From assembly GCA_029964075.1 (NCBI GenBank), contig CM057135.1:44678457-44742456 (forward strand): a stretch of 64,000 nt of DNA. Direction: 5' to 3'. Positions within the stretch are counted from its first letter, which is position 1. Each line of letters starts with the position of its first letter. The DNA is from Patiria pectinifera (taxonomy: Eukaryota; Echinodermata; Asteroidea; Valvatida; Asterinidae). A model generated the notes under the pieces. It ran no database searches and had not been told where the DNA came from. It saw only the letters and a list, made by a program, of their open reading frames with translations. The translations under genes and the position numbers were made by a program. Positions 22,500 to 34,439 of this stretch are shown here, in pieces.

Positions 22500-22996
22500 A
22501 ATAAGATGACCCTGGAGAAAGTCCAACGACAGGCAGCCCGCTTTGCACTCAACAACTACAACTAGAGAGACAGTGTCACCAACATGCTGTCTGACCTCCA
22601 GTGGGAATCCCTTGAAGAACTCCGTCTTATTGCTATCTACAAAGAGGTTCACAACATCACTCCTCCAAACATCCAGCTACAAAGTAATAACAATAGGACC
22701 ACAAAAATGCTGGACCACACATCATAGTTCCTCCACCCTTCAACAAGACATGCTACCAATACTCAATGTACCCAAGATCAGCCAGAGAATGGAACACGCT
22801 CCCACCAAACATCCGTGCAGCGCCTGACTTTAAGACATTCAAATCCAGTTTGGCGGATATTAACCTTCCAAGTTTATTTACCAAAGCGCACTTCAAAATT
22901 GAGCTTGCTACACTTCCACACTGACCCATGCGTGATAAGTGATAACCGCCGAATGGAGGTGATTGCACAGTATTGAGCAGAAGCAGAAGCAGAACC
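22490..22996 (+). pseudogene. LINE-D: C-terminal fragment with (AGAAGC)n tail
   Basis: The plus strand encodes, in broken frames, the C-terminus common to several LINE clades: LEKVQRQAARFALNNY, LQWESLEELRLIAIYKEVHN, CYQYSMYPRSAREWNTLPP and FKTFKSSLADI. An in-frame stop follows NNYN and a frameshift lies near 22700. The element ends in an AGCAGAAGCAGAAGCAGAA tail at 22977-22996, which marks its 3' end. RT and endonuclease are absent. Confidence 0.85.
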
Positions 22997-23049
22997 ATGC
23001 AAATGGTGTATTTTGATGGATCATATGCAGCAGCACACATCACAATTTT

Positions 23050-23280
23050 CATGTGAACATGGTATCCTGAATCCGTCAAAATCCACCAGAAATTTAGGTG
23101 ATGGATTTTGGAGACGCTATGGAAAATCATACCGTAATTTGTTTAAGCATGGTAGCCTGAATCCGCCAGAATCCATCAATCTACACTGCCCGCGATTCTG
23201 ATGGACTCAGGACACTACACCAACCTTTTTTGCATGACAAAATTGGTGGATTTCGGTGGATTCAGGATACTTTCTAGTAA
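23050..23280. repeat. Inverted TATCCTGAATCCNTCAAAATCC repeats
   Basis: TATCCTGAATCCGTCAAAATCC at 23062, a second copy at 23152, and the inverse GGTGGATTTCGGTGGATTCAGGATA at 23245. The same motif occurs six times in each copy of the 2.65 kb unit. The inward-facing copies suggest a small TIR element. Confidence 0.6.
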
Positions 23281-23469
23281 AAGAGCCCAAGCGGTTAGGG
23301 TTAAAGCATCCTGTAAAATCCTGGCTGTTGACATTTTCAGGAAAATTAGTTTTTTGCCAACGCTGGAAAAAACTGACCTTTTTTTCAAAAACTGCTTCTA
23401 AATTTTCAGATTTACCGGTAGTTATTCCCCATTTTCTTTGCAATGTACCGGTATTACACACCTGTGAAG

Positions 23470-23724
23470 GGGTACAAACCTGCTCTAGACTGATTCTCTG
23501 ACCTTACAATTCCCAAAAGTCTATAAATTGATCCGTTTCATCTTAAATGGGGTCAGAGCACCAGACTACAAGAACATGATTAGTTCTCTTGATTTTCCAG
23601 CATCTTCAAGCCCAAAACATGAAACAAATCAGTTATAACAATATTTGCTATAACATACTAATCCTCAAATCCATTTATTTCTGAAAAATTGCATCAAAAG
23701 CACATGTTGTACATACCCTTTTAA
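23470..23724 (-). mobile_element. TTAA-flanked MITE, half copy
   Basis: Inverse of the left half of the 26170 and 34440 elements, ending in GCACATGTTGTACATACCCT and TTAA at 23721-23724. Confidence 0.7.
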
Positions 23725-23853
23725 GAGTCTTCAGTAGGCTATTATTATTATTATTATTATTTTTTACTTAATCATTTTTCGATTGATTGATTCATATTGT
23801 TTTTCTTATTGCCCTTGGTTTTCGAGGTTGCTTTTTATACACCACGTTCTGGA

Positions 23854-24000
23854 TACTACGCTGCATCGTCGTTGGGGGCAGCAAACAAAACATAGTAAAT
23901 TGTGACATAATAAACAGGACTCCCGATGCAGTGTAGTATAAACGAGTCCTGTTTATTACGTCACGATTTACTATGTTTTGTTTGCTGCCCCCAACGACAA
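23854..24000. repeat. Near-perfect palindrome, 55-bp arms
   Basis: 23868-23922 pairs with 23944-23998 (GTTGGGGGCAGCAAACAAAA; CATAGTAAAT; AATAAACAGGACTC). ATACTACGCTGCATCG at 23853 also has an inverse, CGATGCAGTGTAGTAT, in the loop, so two alternative folds are possible. Confidence 0.85.
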
Positions 24001-25020
24001 CTTTTACACAAATTGCACGTTCAGGTCAAAACAGGACCTGAAAAACAGCTCTTAAAAGTACCTTTTCTACTAATTTCATGACAGACACAATATGTAGTCA
24101 TTTTTATTTCACCACACCTTAGGCTACATACACCCTAAAAATGACGGAAATGTCTTCGAGCATTCCACAACCTCATTAAATTAAAATTCAGTTCAAGCAA
24201 TTCAAACAACAAGTACACGTTTTTTTACCAAAGTATCGATTTCGTCTAGTCTACGCCAAACCTTTTTAGTAAGTCAAGAAATTCAATTCGTCTTATATGA
24301 TTTATAAACAACTAATTTGATTTCCGAATGCTGCCATTCGGCAACAGCTTAGACGAATTTGATCTGTAATGATCTTCAAAGGGAACTTGAAAGAAGTATT
24401 ATCTGGCAGCGCTCATTGCGTGCCCAAATGTTTCTGACTGTGTCAATACAGGGCGCTGTTTCTTATGTTTTTTTTCTCATGCAAAATTTTCGGCGTTTTT
24501 ATCCCAGATTTGTTTCATTCCCAAACAAACTGTGGATCGGGAACAATGCTTTTTAGATATGGTACATCATAATCTACATGTCTGGAAAGTTTATAGAATT
24601 CGACGGACCAGATGGCGATGGCTGAACATTGGACCCTTTGGAACAAAACACTTGAAAAAGGTCCCTGTTATAAGATTTGCAATAAAATACTAACCCCGAA
24701 TCATGCTTACTTGGAGAAGGTGATGGCATGCGGCGACCAGACCAAATCGCAACACTTGCCCAAGATTGCAGTAAATGGAAGAAGCTTGTAGTCGCCTGCT
24801 CCGCTGCCGAAGGATGATGATTATGGATTCTGTCCTTTAAATTAAAACAGATTTCAATCATGGGAGGGGGGGGGAGCTGGCAGTTTTCATTAGCTTTTAA
24901 GGCGCAAATGAAAATAATTTGGGCAAAAATTACCCATACTCCATTTAATCAACATCCCAAAAAGGGCCAAAAATCAATTCCCAACCTTATGACCCTGTTT
25001 TTATGCCCCGCGGCGAAGCC
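24001..25020. other. Unassigned 1 kb
   Basis: No recognisable protein, TIR or LTR signature was seen on either strand; the short ORFs here look like chance. Confidence 0.35.
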
Positions 25021-25023
25021 TTA

Positions 25024-25440
25024 GGTAATCCTAAGAAGCCTATTGCACTTGGGGCTGAAAGGTCAAGGTTCAAGGTCACTGTGGCTAAAACAATAGAAAT
25101 CTTACAGGTGAACTTTAAATTTGGTTTGTGTATTGTTCTTGGTAATCCTAAGAAGCCTATTGCATTTGGGGCTGAAAGGTCAAGGTTCAAGGTCACTGTG
25201 GCTAAAACAATACAAATCTTACATGTGAACTTTAAATTTGGTTTGTGGATTGTTCTTGGTAATCCTTAGAAGCCTATTGCATTTGGGGCTGAAAGGTCAA
25301 GGTTCAAGGTCACTGTGGCTAAAACAATAGAAATCTTACAGGTGAACTTTAAATTTGGTTTGTGGATTGTTCTTGGTAATCCTTAGAAGCCTATTGCATT
25401 TGGGGCTGAAAGGTCAAGGGTCATTGTCAAAGTGGCTACA
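25024..25440. repeat. 117-bp tandem repeat, about 3.5 copies
   Basis: The unit starts GGTAATCCTAAGAAGCCTAT at 25024, 25141, 25258 and 25375, an exact 117-bp period (39 codons). It contains AAGGTCAAGGTTCAAGGTCA. The + strand frame is open through two units, then closed by CTTAG. It looks like a satellite rather than a gene, because the last unit also diverges. Confidence 0.9.
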
Positions 25441-26169
25441 GAAAACAATAAAGATGTCAATGAACGTCCATGTGACCCAAGTACATGTACATGTACACGT
25501 GTAAGTTGATGTTTAAAGAGTGGTGTTATGTCATGGGAACAGTCATGGTTGCAGGGCATTTGTGTTTGTAAACACACCTGACTTGTTGCTATTGACTCCT
25601 CTTTTGAAAAGCATTTAAGGCAAAAAAAGAACAATGTACTAGCTGCTTCCCATTTACATACCTTTCAAAATAGGGTAGGGACGTGTAGCGGGAGCGTGAG
25701 TGGGGGGATGTTTTTGGTGTGTTCTTATTGAATGGGGAATCTAATTGTATGCGAATTTCATCCTGAACTATTTGCATTTGTGCTAAGATAGCTATAAAAA
25801 AATGGCCCCAAAAGTGATAAAAGTTGCAAAAATTAATGCAAAAAAATATTTACGGTCACTAAGTCTTAAAATTACTGGAGAATTCAGGTCGTGCACACCA
25901 CTATGCACAACGCTAGTATAAGCATGCGTGGTGCACTGAGGTGGCTGGCGACGAATTGTGTTGCGTCAGGAAAATTCGGGGAAACACGCAAGTATGAGCA
26001 GTTCAACCTTAATATATAATTCATAAACATGGAAAATATACACAGACAACAAAGATCAAGTGAGGGAGCTTCAAGAAAAGGTCAAACTGCATTCTGACCG
26101 CTTCCATCACAGTTTGACTGATCGTTAGACCGATTAGTTACAAGCAAAACATCAAACTCTTCTGGCTTC
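25441..26169. other. Unassigned spacer
   Basis: No recognisable element; it contains ACATGTACATGTACACGTG, a word common throughout the window. Confidence 0.3.
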
Positions 26170-26694
26170 TTAAAGGATATATACATCATTGGCCTTTGCT
26201 GTAATTTTCAGAAATGAAGTATGTGAGGGGTTAGTATAATAGATCAAATATTGTTACACTGACATGTTTGACGTTTTGTGTTCGAAAATGCTGGAAAAAC
26301 CAAGAAAAACAAAACTGTTCTGGTTCCCTGACTCCACTAAATATGAAATGGATCAATTTACAGATGCCGGAAAATTGTAAGGTAAGGGTACAGTCTAGCT
26401 GGCCTGCACCCGTTCATGAACATGTAACAAATAGCAAACAAAATTTTGATTAAATTAATGGTAAATTTGGAGCAGTAGTTGAAAAATAGTTAGGTTGTTC
26501 CAACGGTGGTCGGCCGACCACCGCTGACTTTTTTTTTTACAAAAATACCATTTTCTTGAAAATGACTGCACACCAGGTGCCATAATTTTACAGGATGGTT
26601 TAGACTGTCATCTACCAACATCCTAGTAAGGTATTTCGTAAAAACTGTGTAGTTTTATTTTTCGATGTTTGCAAATGTTGTATATTCCCTTTAA
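26170..26694. mobile_element. 525-bp MITE with TTAA target site (Kolobok-like)
   Basis: TTAA at 26170-26173 and 26691-26694. The ends AGGATATATACATCATT and GCAAATGTTGTATATTCCCT are imperfect inverse copies. Termini of the type TTAA-AG...CT-TTAA fit the Kolobok superfamily (TTAA duplication, purine start) better than piggyBac (pyrimidine start); this assignment is an inference. Near the middle is a self-complementary GTGGTCGGCCGACCAC. No ORF. Confidence 0.75.
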
Positions 26695-28370
26695 CAAATC
26701 AATACAGCTGACTTATAACCGGCCCCATTGTTACTGAAATAATTCAGAACACGTTGACTGCAGTCGTGTGTGCGATGAATGCAATCGGCTCCACAGAGGC
26801 ATAACTGCCGACTACTGCCACCATGTTTACACTCCCTTGATGTCTGGAGGCATCTGCATTTTGACTTTAAATGTACATGTACATAATTTATCTGCTGCAG
26901 TGTGGAATATGATAATAATTATAATACCAGAGTCTTAAAAGTGCACGTATCTACCAACAATTAGGTACTCAAGGCGCTGGAAATTTTGTGTAATATTATA
27001 GACAGGTAAATGAAGTTTATATAGAGTGCAATTTTTTTCTTTGAAGAGATAGGAACATCGAAAGCAATATTGGTCTTGTAATAGAAGAAGGAATCTTTTG
27101 GGGAATGTTTGGGATTTGGAAATTAAAATTAAACCAGCGTAGATAATGCAGATTTCTGAGAGAATCGTCATATTATTGTTGAAATAATACTTACTTGCAC
27201 GTTAGGCCCTACTTTATAATGTTATTATCCCTAAAATACTAAATTTGTATTGGCTGTCTTGAGTCGAATGAAACAATATCTTGCTTAAACACTGTCATGT
27301 TTATTAACCAAATTCCCGGCAGTTTGCTTCAATACCGCTTCTGATTAAGGTCGACCAAATAGTCAAACGAATTTTGCAGTACACATCAAATTACTTCAAA
27401 GATCATAACTTTGTCCACATGCAACTGCGTGGAAAACCAGGATGTTTATTTGTCCAGACACGCTGGTACCCACTATGGTGTATGTATCGATATGTTTCGA
27501 GTAGCTGTACTTTCAGTGCACGTACATGTACGTGGCCATTTCTCATGTGGGGTATTCCCCGGTAGTTTTAGAATCACGTGTCACTTGCTGTTGATCATGG
27601 AAAGCAAGAGGTTTCTTCATTCAGTCTGCATTCATTACACATGGTTGGCGAAAGTGCTACCATGATCCCATGACAGAACATAAATCAGAGGGTGAATTTG
27701 TTCCTCTTTTTGCACCAAAATAATTTAAATTAATTAAAATAAAAAAATATACAGTGTTTTTGAAGCTTGATACATTTGCTTTTATTTTGATTGGTGGCCG
27801 GGGAAACAAGCGTATACTGCAAGGGTGACGGAAGAGATCCATTGTCTCTAAGTTCTTGTCATGAAACCTGCCTGCCAACCAATCATCATGCATTGGTACT
27901 GCACAGTGGATCCACAAGTCACCCCCAGGTCCATCACAGCTCCTTATCGGTCCTGGTCGATGTTACAAAACCAAAAAAGAGTCCAATCTTTATGTTTTTG
28001 TCACACAATCTCAATTTTTTTGGTTGTGAGCTGGTATCCTCATTTCACAAGGAATCAGCACCTGGTGATATAAAAAAAAAATCCAAAGCACTTTCTTTTT
28101 AAAGAGTTACCGCAGGTGGTCCATTTTATCTACAAAGATATTTATTGTATTTGTTGTTGGTCGCTGTCAATTTTTGTCTGTAAATGCCTTTCCGAGTAAG
28201 AATAAAGATATTTGCAAATAGTGGGTGAACGTTATTAATTTCTGTCATTGTATTTCAATGCGCTTTAGTAATATCGTGAAACTGTTCATCACAGAACAGT
28301 TTTGGAACTGTCAATTGGAATTATTCTCTGGATGCGTAAATGAACACATGGCAAAGTAAACCATAACATA
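26695..28370. other. Unassigned 1.7 kb
   Basis: Short ORFs only. I searched for an upstream AGA exon (the NTWPF-NAT region ending at a phase-compatible donor) and did not find one. Confidence 0.35.
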
Positions 28371-28960
28371 TTGTCGGTCGCTCCACGAACCGGCGTATCT
28401 CAATTTTTTGCCAAATTGAGTTTTTGTCATTAACGTTTTTATTTCATCAAAGTGCTCATTCTCAGAAAGTTTTATGCCGATCGGAGTTCTAATTAACTAA
28501 GAACGCTAATTAGACTGTGTGGCGTATCTCTAAAAAATGAAAAATGCTGCACCACGATACGCCACTACATGCTAATTCTCATAGTGCTATGACGTCACAA
28601 AGGAGCATCGACATGTAAAATTGGAATTTAGCGTTTCACGAACCGACGTATCTCCGTATCTGGCACACGGCCACTATTACGCGCGTTGTATGACATACGA
28701 TAAACATAATAAAAATCTGTTTCACGAAGTGACGAATAACTTTGGAACAGAATTTCTCAAAAATTAAGCAACTCAGATGCACACTGATTGCATACAATAC
28801 AGTTCAATCTATAATTTAATAGCAAAAACGAAACAGCTTGAATTCTTACACAGGGATTACATGTATATGGAATGAGCCTACAAAATAGTGACCAACTTTA
28901 AATTGGTTTTTCTCGAAACACAAAAAAATGCGATACGTCGGTTCGTGGTGCAACCGACGA
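28371..28960. mobile_element. 590-bp MITE with TA target site
   Basis: The TIR TTGTCGGTCGCTCCACGAAC at 28371 matches the inverse of 28915-28960 (CACGAACCGACGTATCGCAT in reverse). TA flanks both ends (28369-28370, 28961-28962). Extra copies of CACGAACCGACGTATC lie inside (28636). It inserted just 118 bp upstream of the AGA exon. Non-coding. Confidence 0.8.
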
Positions 28961-29078
28961 TATGGATCTTCAGAAACATCCTCAACAGCGAAGAGATCTA
29001 ACCATAAACATTTCAGCATGCAGCTAAATGATACTATTTACATTATAGAATAGCTGATTCTTTGCATCTTTTCCCCAG

Positions 29079-29184
29079 CCTGGACTACTATTGTATCTGG
29101 AGGGACAGCCTTGGATGCAGTGGAGCAAGGATGCAGCACCTGTGAGCAACAGCAATGTGATGGAAGTGTTGGCTATGGAAACCA
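29079..29184 (+). CDS. AGA: Aspartylglucosaminidase (AGA), internal exon
   Basis: AGA is a lysosomal Ntn-hydrolase that cleaves the GlcNAc-asparagine bond in glycoprotein breakdown. The exon is preceded by a pyrimidine-rich CTTTTCCCCAG acceptor and followed by a GTAAGT donor. In frame (2 nt, 34 codons, 2 nt) it reads [20 protein letters not shown] and then [14 protein letters not shown], which matches the vertebrate AGA segment around SGGSALDAVESGC and EQCDGSVGFGG from my knowledge of the family, including three cysteines spaced C-x2-C-x4-C. Its last two bases join the first base of the 60466 exon to give His and an unbroken AGA sequence. The signal-peptide exon is not in the 29 kb upstream, and the catalytic Thr lies beyond the window. 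Both flanking introns are packed with transposons. Confidence 0.92.
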
Positions 29185-29364
29185 GTAAGTCATTTCATAT
29201 CTCTACAGTTTGTGCTCAACTTTTTTTTTTTTTTTTCATTTTAAGGAAAAAATCATAGATTTCAAAAGATAATAATAAGAAGAATAACTAGAGGCTGTAG
29301 TAACAACCATACGGTGTTGGGCTACCATGTTTTATTTTGTTTGAGAGTTATAAGTGAAAGACAT

Positions 29365-29584
29365 TGGTCATTTTTTTCAACAAAAAATGCTTGTAATTTG
29401 ACACCCGATGATGTCATCATGACATCAGAGTAATATGTATCACTTGGGACGAGGGTCGATATATGTTGAAAGTTACAAGTTCATACCATAAATCGTTTAG
29501 GAGAAAACCCGCGGAGAATTATTGTCTGAAAAAAAGGAAAGAAAGAAAGAAGACTAGATGTTGATTGTCTACGGACAATGCAAC
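29365..29584 (+). mobile_element. TGACGTCA-type repeat ending in a hairpin
   Basis: Close relative of 22250-22499: TTTGACACCCGATGATGTCA, GAGGGTCGATATAT, GTTACAAGTTCATACCATAA and GGAGAAAACCCGCGGA. Then come (GAAA)n and a terminal hairpin at 29560-29584, GTTGATTGTC-TACG-GACAATGCAAC, with one bulged base. The stem sequence differs from the other copies. Confidence 0.65.
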
Positions 29585-29739
29585 TGGCTTTTCTGCCTTT
29601 CATGATGTTTCAAGTTTATACTTTGTGTGTCCATGCAGAATCCAGTTGAAATACTGTTCAGTTTCATGTACGGTATAAGTATCTGTGATTTCAGGATGAA
29701 TGGAATGCTGAATTTAATGACTGATTCTGTGATGAAAAT

Positions 29740-30310
29740 TGAAATTGCATTTTTGATGACTCATGATGACATGACATATTTTTCAAAACGTCAGACTAAT
29801 AATGTCCTCAATACGAGACTTTGAAACGTGTGCATTAATGATGACGCCACATGTCCCGTGATGACGTCATCGTAAGTTATCAGTGCACATTTCTTAATTG
29901 TGGTCTTAGTTTGTACCAAGTTTAAAGTCAATCTGTTGAACAGAAGTGTAAAATTTTGTAAATGGAAGAAAATTTTAAATATTAAAAAAATCATAAAAAA
30001 CCAACCAACAACGTCATTGAAACGTCATTGCGTGTATTAGTACTATTATCTACCTGCACACCAAGTTTCATGACGATCGGACCTTCCCTTATACACATGT
30101 ATGTGTTAAAAAACAAACAAACAAACAAACACATTTTTGATGACGTCATCATTAAGTCACACATTTCTCAAATTTTGTGCATATATCTATTGCTTAACAA
30201 GCATAATACAAAAAGAATTTGAATCTAGCATATTGTGTTTGTGAGATATGGCAAAACATTTCAAAACTTCAAAAATATATATGTGTATAATCACATGATG
30301 ACGTCATGAT
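29740..30310. repeat. Region with repeated TGACGTCAT palindromes
   Basis: GATGACGTCAT occurs near 29868, 30137 and 30297, amid CCAAGTTTCATGACGATCGG and related words. Probably decayed copies of the dispersed TGACGTCA family. (CAAA)n lies at 30112-30130. Confidence 0.5.
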
Positions 30311-30352
30311 CAAACATGCGCAATGTCTATGAGATTTTTGCCAACAAGAAGA

Positions 30353-30583
30353 TTAAAAGGAATATATATACAACATTCGCTTTTGCTGCAATTTTTAGAA
30401 ATAAATGGGTTTGGAGGACTAGTATGCTATAGAAAATATTGTTAAACTGGCTTGTTTCACGTTTTTGGGTTCGTAGATGCTGGAAAATCTGAGAAAGCCA
30501 ACCATGTTCTTATAGTCTGGTTTCCTGACCCCACCTAAGATGAGACATTGCAATTTATAGACTTTGGGGATTGTAAGGTCAGA
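30353..30583. mobile_element. TTAA-flanked MITE, left half
   Basis: TTAA 30353-30356 followed by AAGGAATATATATACAACAT, then the family order through GGTTCGTAGATGCTGG and GATTGTAAGGTCAGAG. The right half is replaced by different sequence at about 30584. Confidence 0.7.
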
Positions 30584-30930
30584 GTAGTGCTGCAACTGAT
30601 CCTCAAAGTTTGGTTCAGTTCGGTTCGGTTGCGGTTCGATTTTTTTTCTCCAAACTTCGGTTCGGTTTGGCTTCGGAAGTGCATACATAATGTACGTGTC
30701 CATACAATGTATTGGGCCACAATGAAAAGCCCTTCCCCTATTCGAACAAACGTGTGTACCGCGCACATCTGACAGAAATGGGCACCGCAATTTCCACATG
30801 CTATTCAACACAAGAGTTGAATCTTATTTTTGTTGTGTAAACAAAATTCTGTTATAATTTGACTTGATGACATTGAGAAATGAACATCGTAAATTTCTAC
30901 CGTGTTACCTATCGCAGCCCTATTCGGCCC
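30584..30930. mobile_element. Possible hAT-like MITE with GGTTCGG repeats
   Basis: Starts TAGTGCTGCAACTGAT and ends ACCTATCGCAGCCCTA, an imperfect inverse pair of hAT type. GGTTCGG words follow the left end; similar words occur at 36790-36850. No target duplication was found, so boundaries are uncertain. Confidence 0.4.
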
Positions 30931-31930
30931 GGCAACTACATGTACATGTATGCTCAAATTGGCGATCGTGTAATGTACACGTACGTTAGTGAAACATGAC
31001 ACCCGCGGAAGCTTAGTCTGAGCATGCGCACATTAATTATTATAATTGTAATCCGAAACCACGCGAGAAGACGCATTACGCACGCGTTTGTGACGTCTCT
31101 ATGCAAAAACGCGCATGAACTTTGCACGCGCAAAAAACGAGCCCCAGATTCTGCTTTCTCTCTCATAAACCGGATTTTTTTTGCAATTTTCCCTTGGCTA
31201 TTATAATACTCCATGAATTATTGTAATTTTTCAATTTTGCGAGAACCGAGCTAATATTTTTTGCAATGAACGATAGGTTCATCTCGTTCGCGTATTTCAC
31301 GCTTTCCATGTCATGTTTACGTGTAATTGTATAGGGAACTTACCTGCGTGCAAAAGTATAGGCAGATTGACGAGTGCTTAACCAGTTCCGTGAGACTCTT
31401 GTTTATTGCAGCTGGGGGTCTTTTAAATCACAAGATAATCCATTCCAATGGAGAAGTACAAATAGTAATTATTAGATTATAAGTTTTTATTTTAATTGCT
31501 ACCATTATTTGAATAAAATTTGCCATTTTCCCCTTCTTTACATTTAGCCAAACCTTGTCCACCATTGCAATTTTCAGTTTCAAACCCTCTCCTGTTTGGT
31601 CATCTTGCCTTTTTGGGCATGGTTCATGAATCTCCTACCCTCAGAATTCGCAAATAATTAACAAATCAATTGTTTGTTATTAGTAAATCACTGGAATTTA
31701 ATATTAAACTCATACTACAATCTTTAAATTAACTCCAATGCCAGCGTTTGAAGAAGCTAGACCCAATATGTTTGTTAAAATTTACATTTTATTTTAATTT
31801 ATAAAGGTCTTTATTATGATTACAATAGGAACAAGTTAAAAATATATTTCAATTATATAAAAGGGTTATTTTTGAATTAATTTTTTAAAGGCTGGTCATA
31901 GTTCTTTTCTTCATAGTGTCCTTCATCATG
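30931..31930. other. Unassigned 1 kb
   Basis: AT-rich beyond 31.4 kb; no element ends or coding signal recognised. Confidence 0.3.
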
Positions 31931-32034
31931 TCATCTTGTAGATTCAGGCATTGTAGATTCCTTGTAGAAGTCTGCATCATCATCATCAGAAGGAACGACA
32001 GTCCCCGGATGACACTCAAAGCATCTCCATACGG
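31931..32034 (-). CDS. Candidate terminal exon of an unknown minus-strand gene
   Basis: On the minus strand a TTTTTTTAG acceptor opens a frame reading VWRCFECHPGTVVPSDDDDA, then DFYKESTMPESTR and a TGA at 31933-31931. The C-x2-C pair and the Asp run look protein-like, and an AATAAA lies about 145 bp downstream. I do not recognise the family. It could be the end of a transposase gene or a nested host gene. Possible upstream partners lie at 32985-32816 and near 33257. Confidence 0.3.
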
Positions 32035-32815
32035 CTAAAAAAACGTACACATAAGGAAAAATAAGCAATGTTAAAATATTTCAAAACGCAACCATAATAA
32101 ATAATAGATATCAGAAACAATTTGACAGATTTGAGTTTGGCATGGAGAAAAGAACCCTAGCCTATATTTTCTTGGGCCTCATGTATGACCACTTACAATT
32201 ATTTTTTAATTAATTTATAACCTTTAAAAAATTCAATATTATTCTTTCTTTTTTTCCCCAGTGAAAAACGACTTGGTCTAAAACATGAATTAATTTGTAT
32301 ATTTTGTCTGTAAAGTTGTGGGTAAAAATCGGGTAGGCTTATTTTTTTTTTTTAAATACCACAGGACTATTATTACTTTCAACGATTTCAACGACAGGAT
32401 TTCTACAACAAAAATTTAATTCATTGAACCCCCCCCCCTTTTTTTCTGGCCTTTAAATTTATAAAAAAGAAAAAAAAATAGTAGTGTTCCTGTCATGGCC
32501 GTTGGAATTACATGAATTGTATGTTAACTTCTACTTCTTAGTCTCCAATTTCCAAAGGCAACTTGCAATTGAATCAGTTTTCGTATTTGACTGAACAGAC
32601 CCAAATCCCCTTTTACCCGTATAGCTCTCAAAACTCGACTCCAAAGCGACGGTATAACCACCAGTCAAAAGCGATGTGTGTTGTGGGGGCGCGAGCTCCA
32701 ACTCCCGGCACGCTGTTGCAGACTGCACGGTGCCCGTGATGCCTGGCGACTTCTTCCCACGAGTATCGGTTTGCATGCAAGTCATGACATGTCGTTGTAC
32801 GTGGTTTAGAATGGC

Positions 32816-32985
32816 AGATCCGAGGTTTCTTGACTTCCACAAGACATAATAGAAGCACAAAATCCTCTATTTCCTGAAGGATTCAGCATTTCGTACTCAT
32901 TCAGCCACTTCCCAGTGTACATTTCCTGATGCTCATCGCGAGTCACATGCGTTTTTGAGTCAAAATGTCGCCGAAAATGCGATAT
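32816..32985 (-). CDS. Unrecognised minus-strand ORF, possible exon
   Basis: Open for 56 codons without a Met at its start, including THVTRDEHQEMYTGKWLNEY, then EMLNPSGNRGF and a stop. The composition is protein-like, and it lies 780 bp upstream of the candidate exon at 32034-31931 on the same strand. No family assignment. Splice sites joining the two are not evident. Confidence 0.2.
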
Positions 32986-33059
32986 TCAAGGACAAATTTT
33001 GACGGTTAAAAAAAATATTAGCTGCTTTCCCGTAAGGAAAACAATGAAGTATACACCCT

Positions 33060-34439
33060 CGTTCACTACATTTAAGAAGTGAGAATTCCCTAAAAAATCC
33101 GGTTTTTAAAATAATACCCAAATTTGATGAGATATCATAAAAAAGTTTGATTTTCGTGCAAAATCATACTAAAATTCAAACTTTCATAAAACGATTTTGC
33201 AAGCTGATATTTTTATGATTAAAAAAATATGTATCATGTTGATGAAGCCTCCTTACCAACTGGGGTGCATAGAAACCGCCAGGGGCGATGTCGTCACTGA
33301 TATAGGGTAGTTTAATTGGTGAGTAACTTCGCGTTTTGATAATGAATATTCATAATCCGATAATGAGGCACGTGTATACGCGCGCGTACAGCCGCCATTT
33401 TGCGCGTGCGCAAACTAAATTGCGTGGAATGCGATACGTGTGTAGGGCCCGGTTCCTAACTTAAGGGAACATAATCCACTAAAAAAATTATTAGACAGAC
33501 CAAACTAGTTGGTTCTCAATAAACAGGTATGTCATAGATAGAGGGCAGGGTTTTGATTTTTTTGAGGGAAACTTGGGGGTAAAATGACGATGACAGCGCG
33601 GCGACACAACACACAACCCGAAAATAAAGATGGCGATCACCGCACAATATACCGTGAGCATGCACGGCGCAGGAAAATCGTGATTTCTACCTCAAAATTG
33701 CAAAACGGGTGTCATTAGAATTAAAAACAGTCTGCTTTTGATTCTAGGTGATTTTCTAGCAATAAAAAAAACATTTTTGAATGTAATTTGATCAAAACAA
33801 AACAGGGGCCCTACGCTACACGATCGCCATAAAATTTTCCCACCCGTGCTGACGGTTTTCCCGACGAGTTCCGTCCCGTCCGTCCGAGCATGCCCTGATA
33901 AGCACTAAAAACTTGCTTCGTGGCAATAATTGCTGATTAGTTTTGTTCTAAGGACTGTGCCAAACTTATGAACAGTCAGTGGCCGTGTCACGCACACAGC
34001 CCTGTTTGACCTCAGTTTCTTGTCCTGAGGTCACGGACGCATTGCCCAAAAGTGTACACGATATTTTACGAGATTTATTCGAGACTACAGAAAAAACATG
34101 AAAAGTGCATAGATACATGCACTGTTTGGCAAAGATGGCTAAATAAGTGAAAAGTTGAAATCGTGTGCTTTATTTTGATGCCAAAAATGACTGCTTTTGG
34201 CAAATAGAAAGTGTTGTTACGGCCTGTCAAACAAAATCATATTCTTTATCAACAAAATTAAGGGCCGATAGTTTTTAGGTGTACATCCGATTCTTAAAAA
34301 AGGCCGAAAGAAACGGCAAGGCTCAGTAGATAGAGGAAAGTATACGCGTCATTTTTATGTGGAACACGTGCAGGAGACTTCTAATGTTTGGTCCAAATCG
34401 CCGGTTGAAAAATGAAGACTTTTGCAAGATTTCGTGATT
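33060..34439. other. Region with GC-rich YY1/NRF1-like words, otherwise unassigned
   Basis: CCGCCATTTTGCGCGTGCGC at 33391-33410 combines a YY1-like and an NRF1-like site, and AAGATGGCG occurs near 33628. On the minus strand ATGCACCCCAGTTG at 33270-33257 is followed by GTAAGG. These could be a promoter and first exon of the faint minus-strand gene, but nothing proves transcription. Confidence 0.25.
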
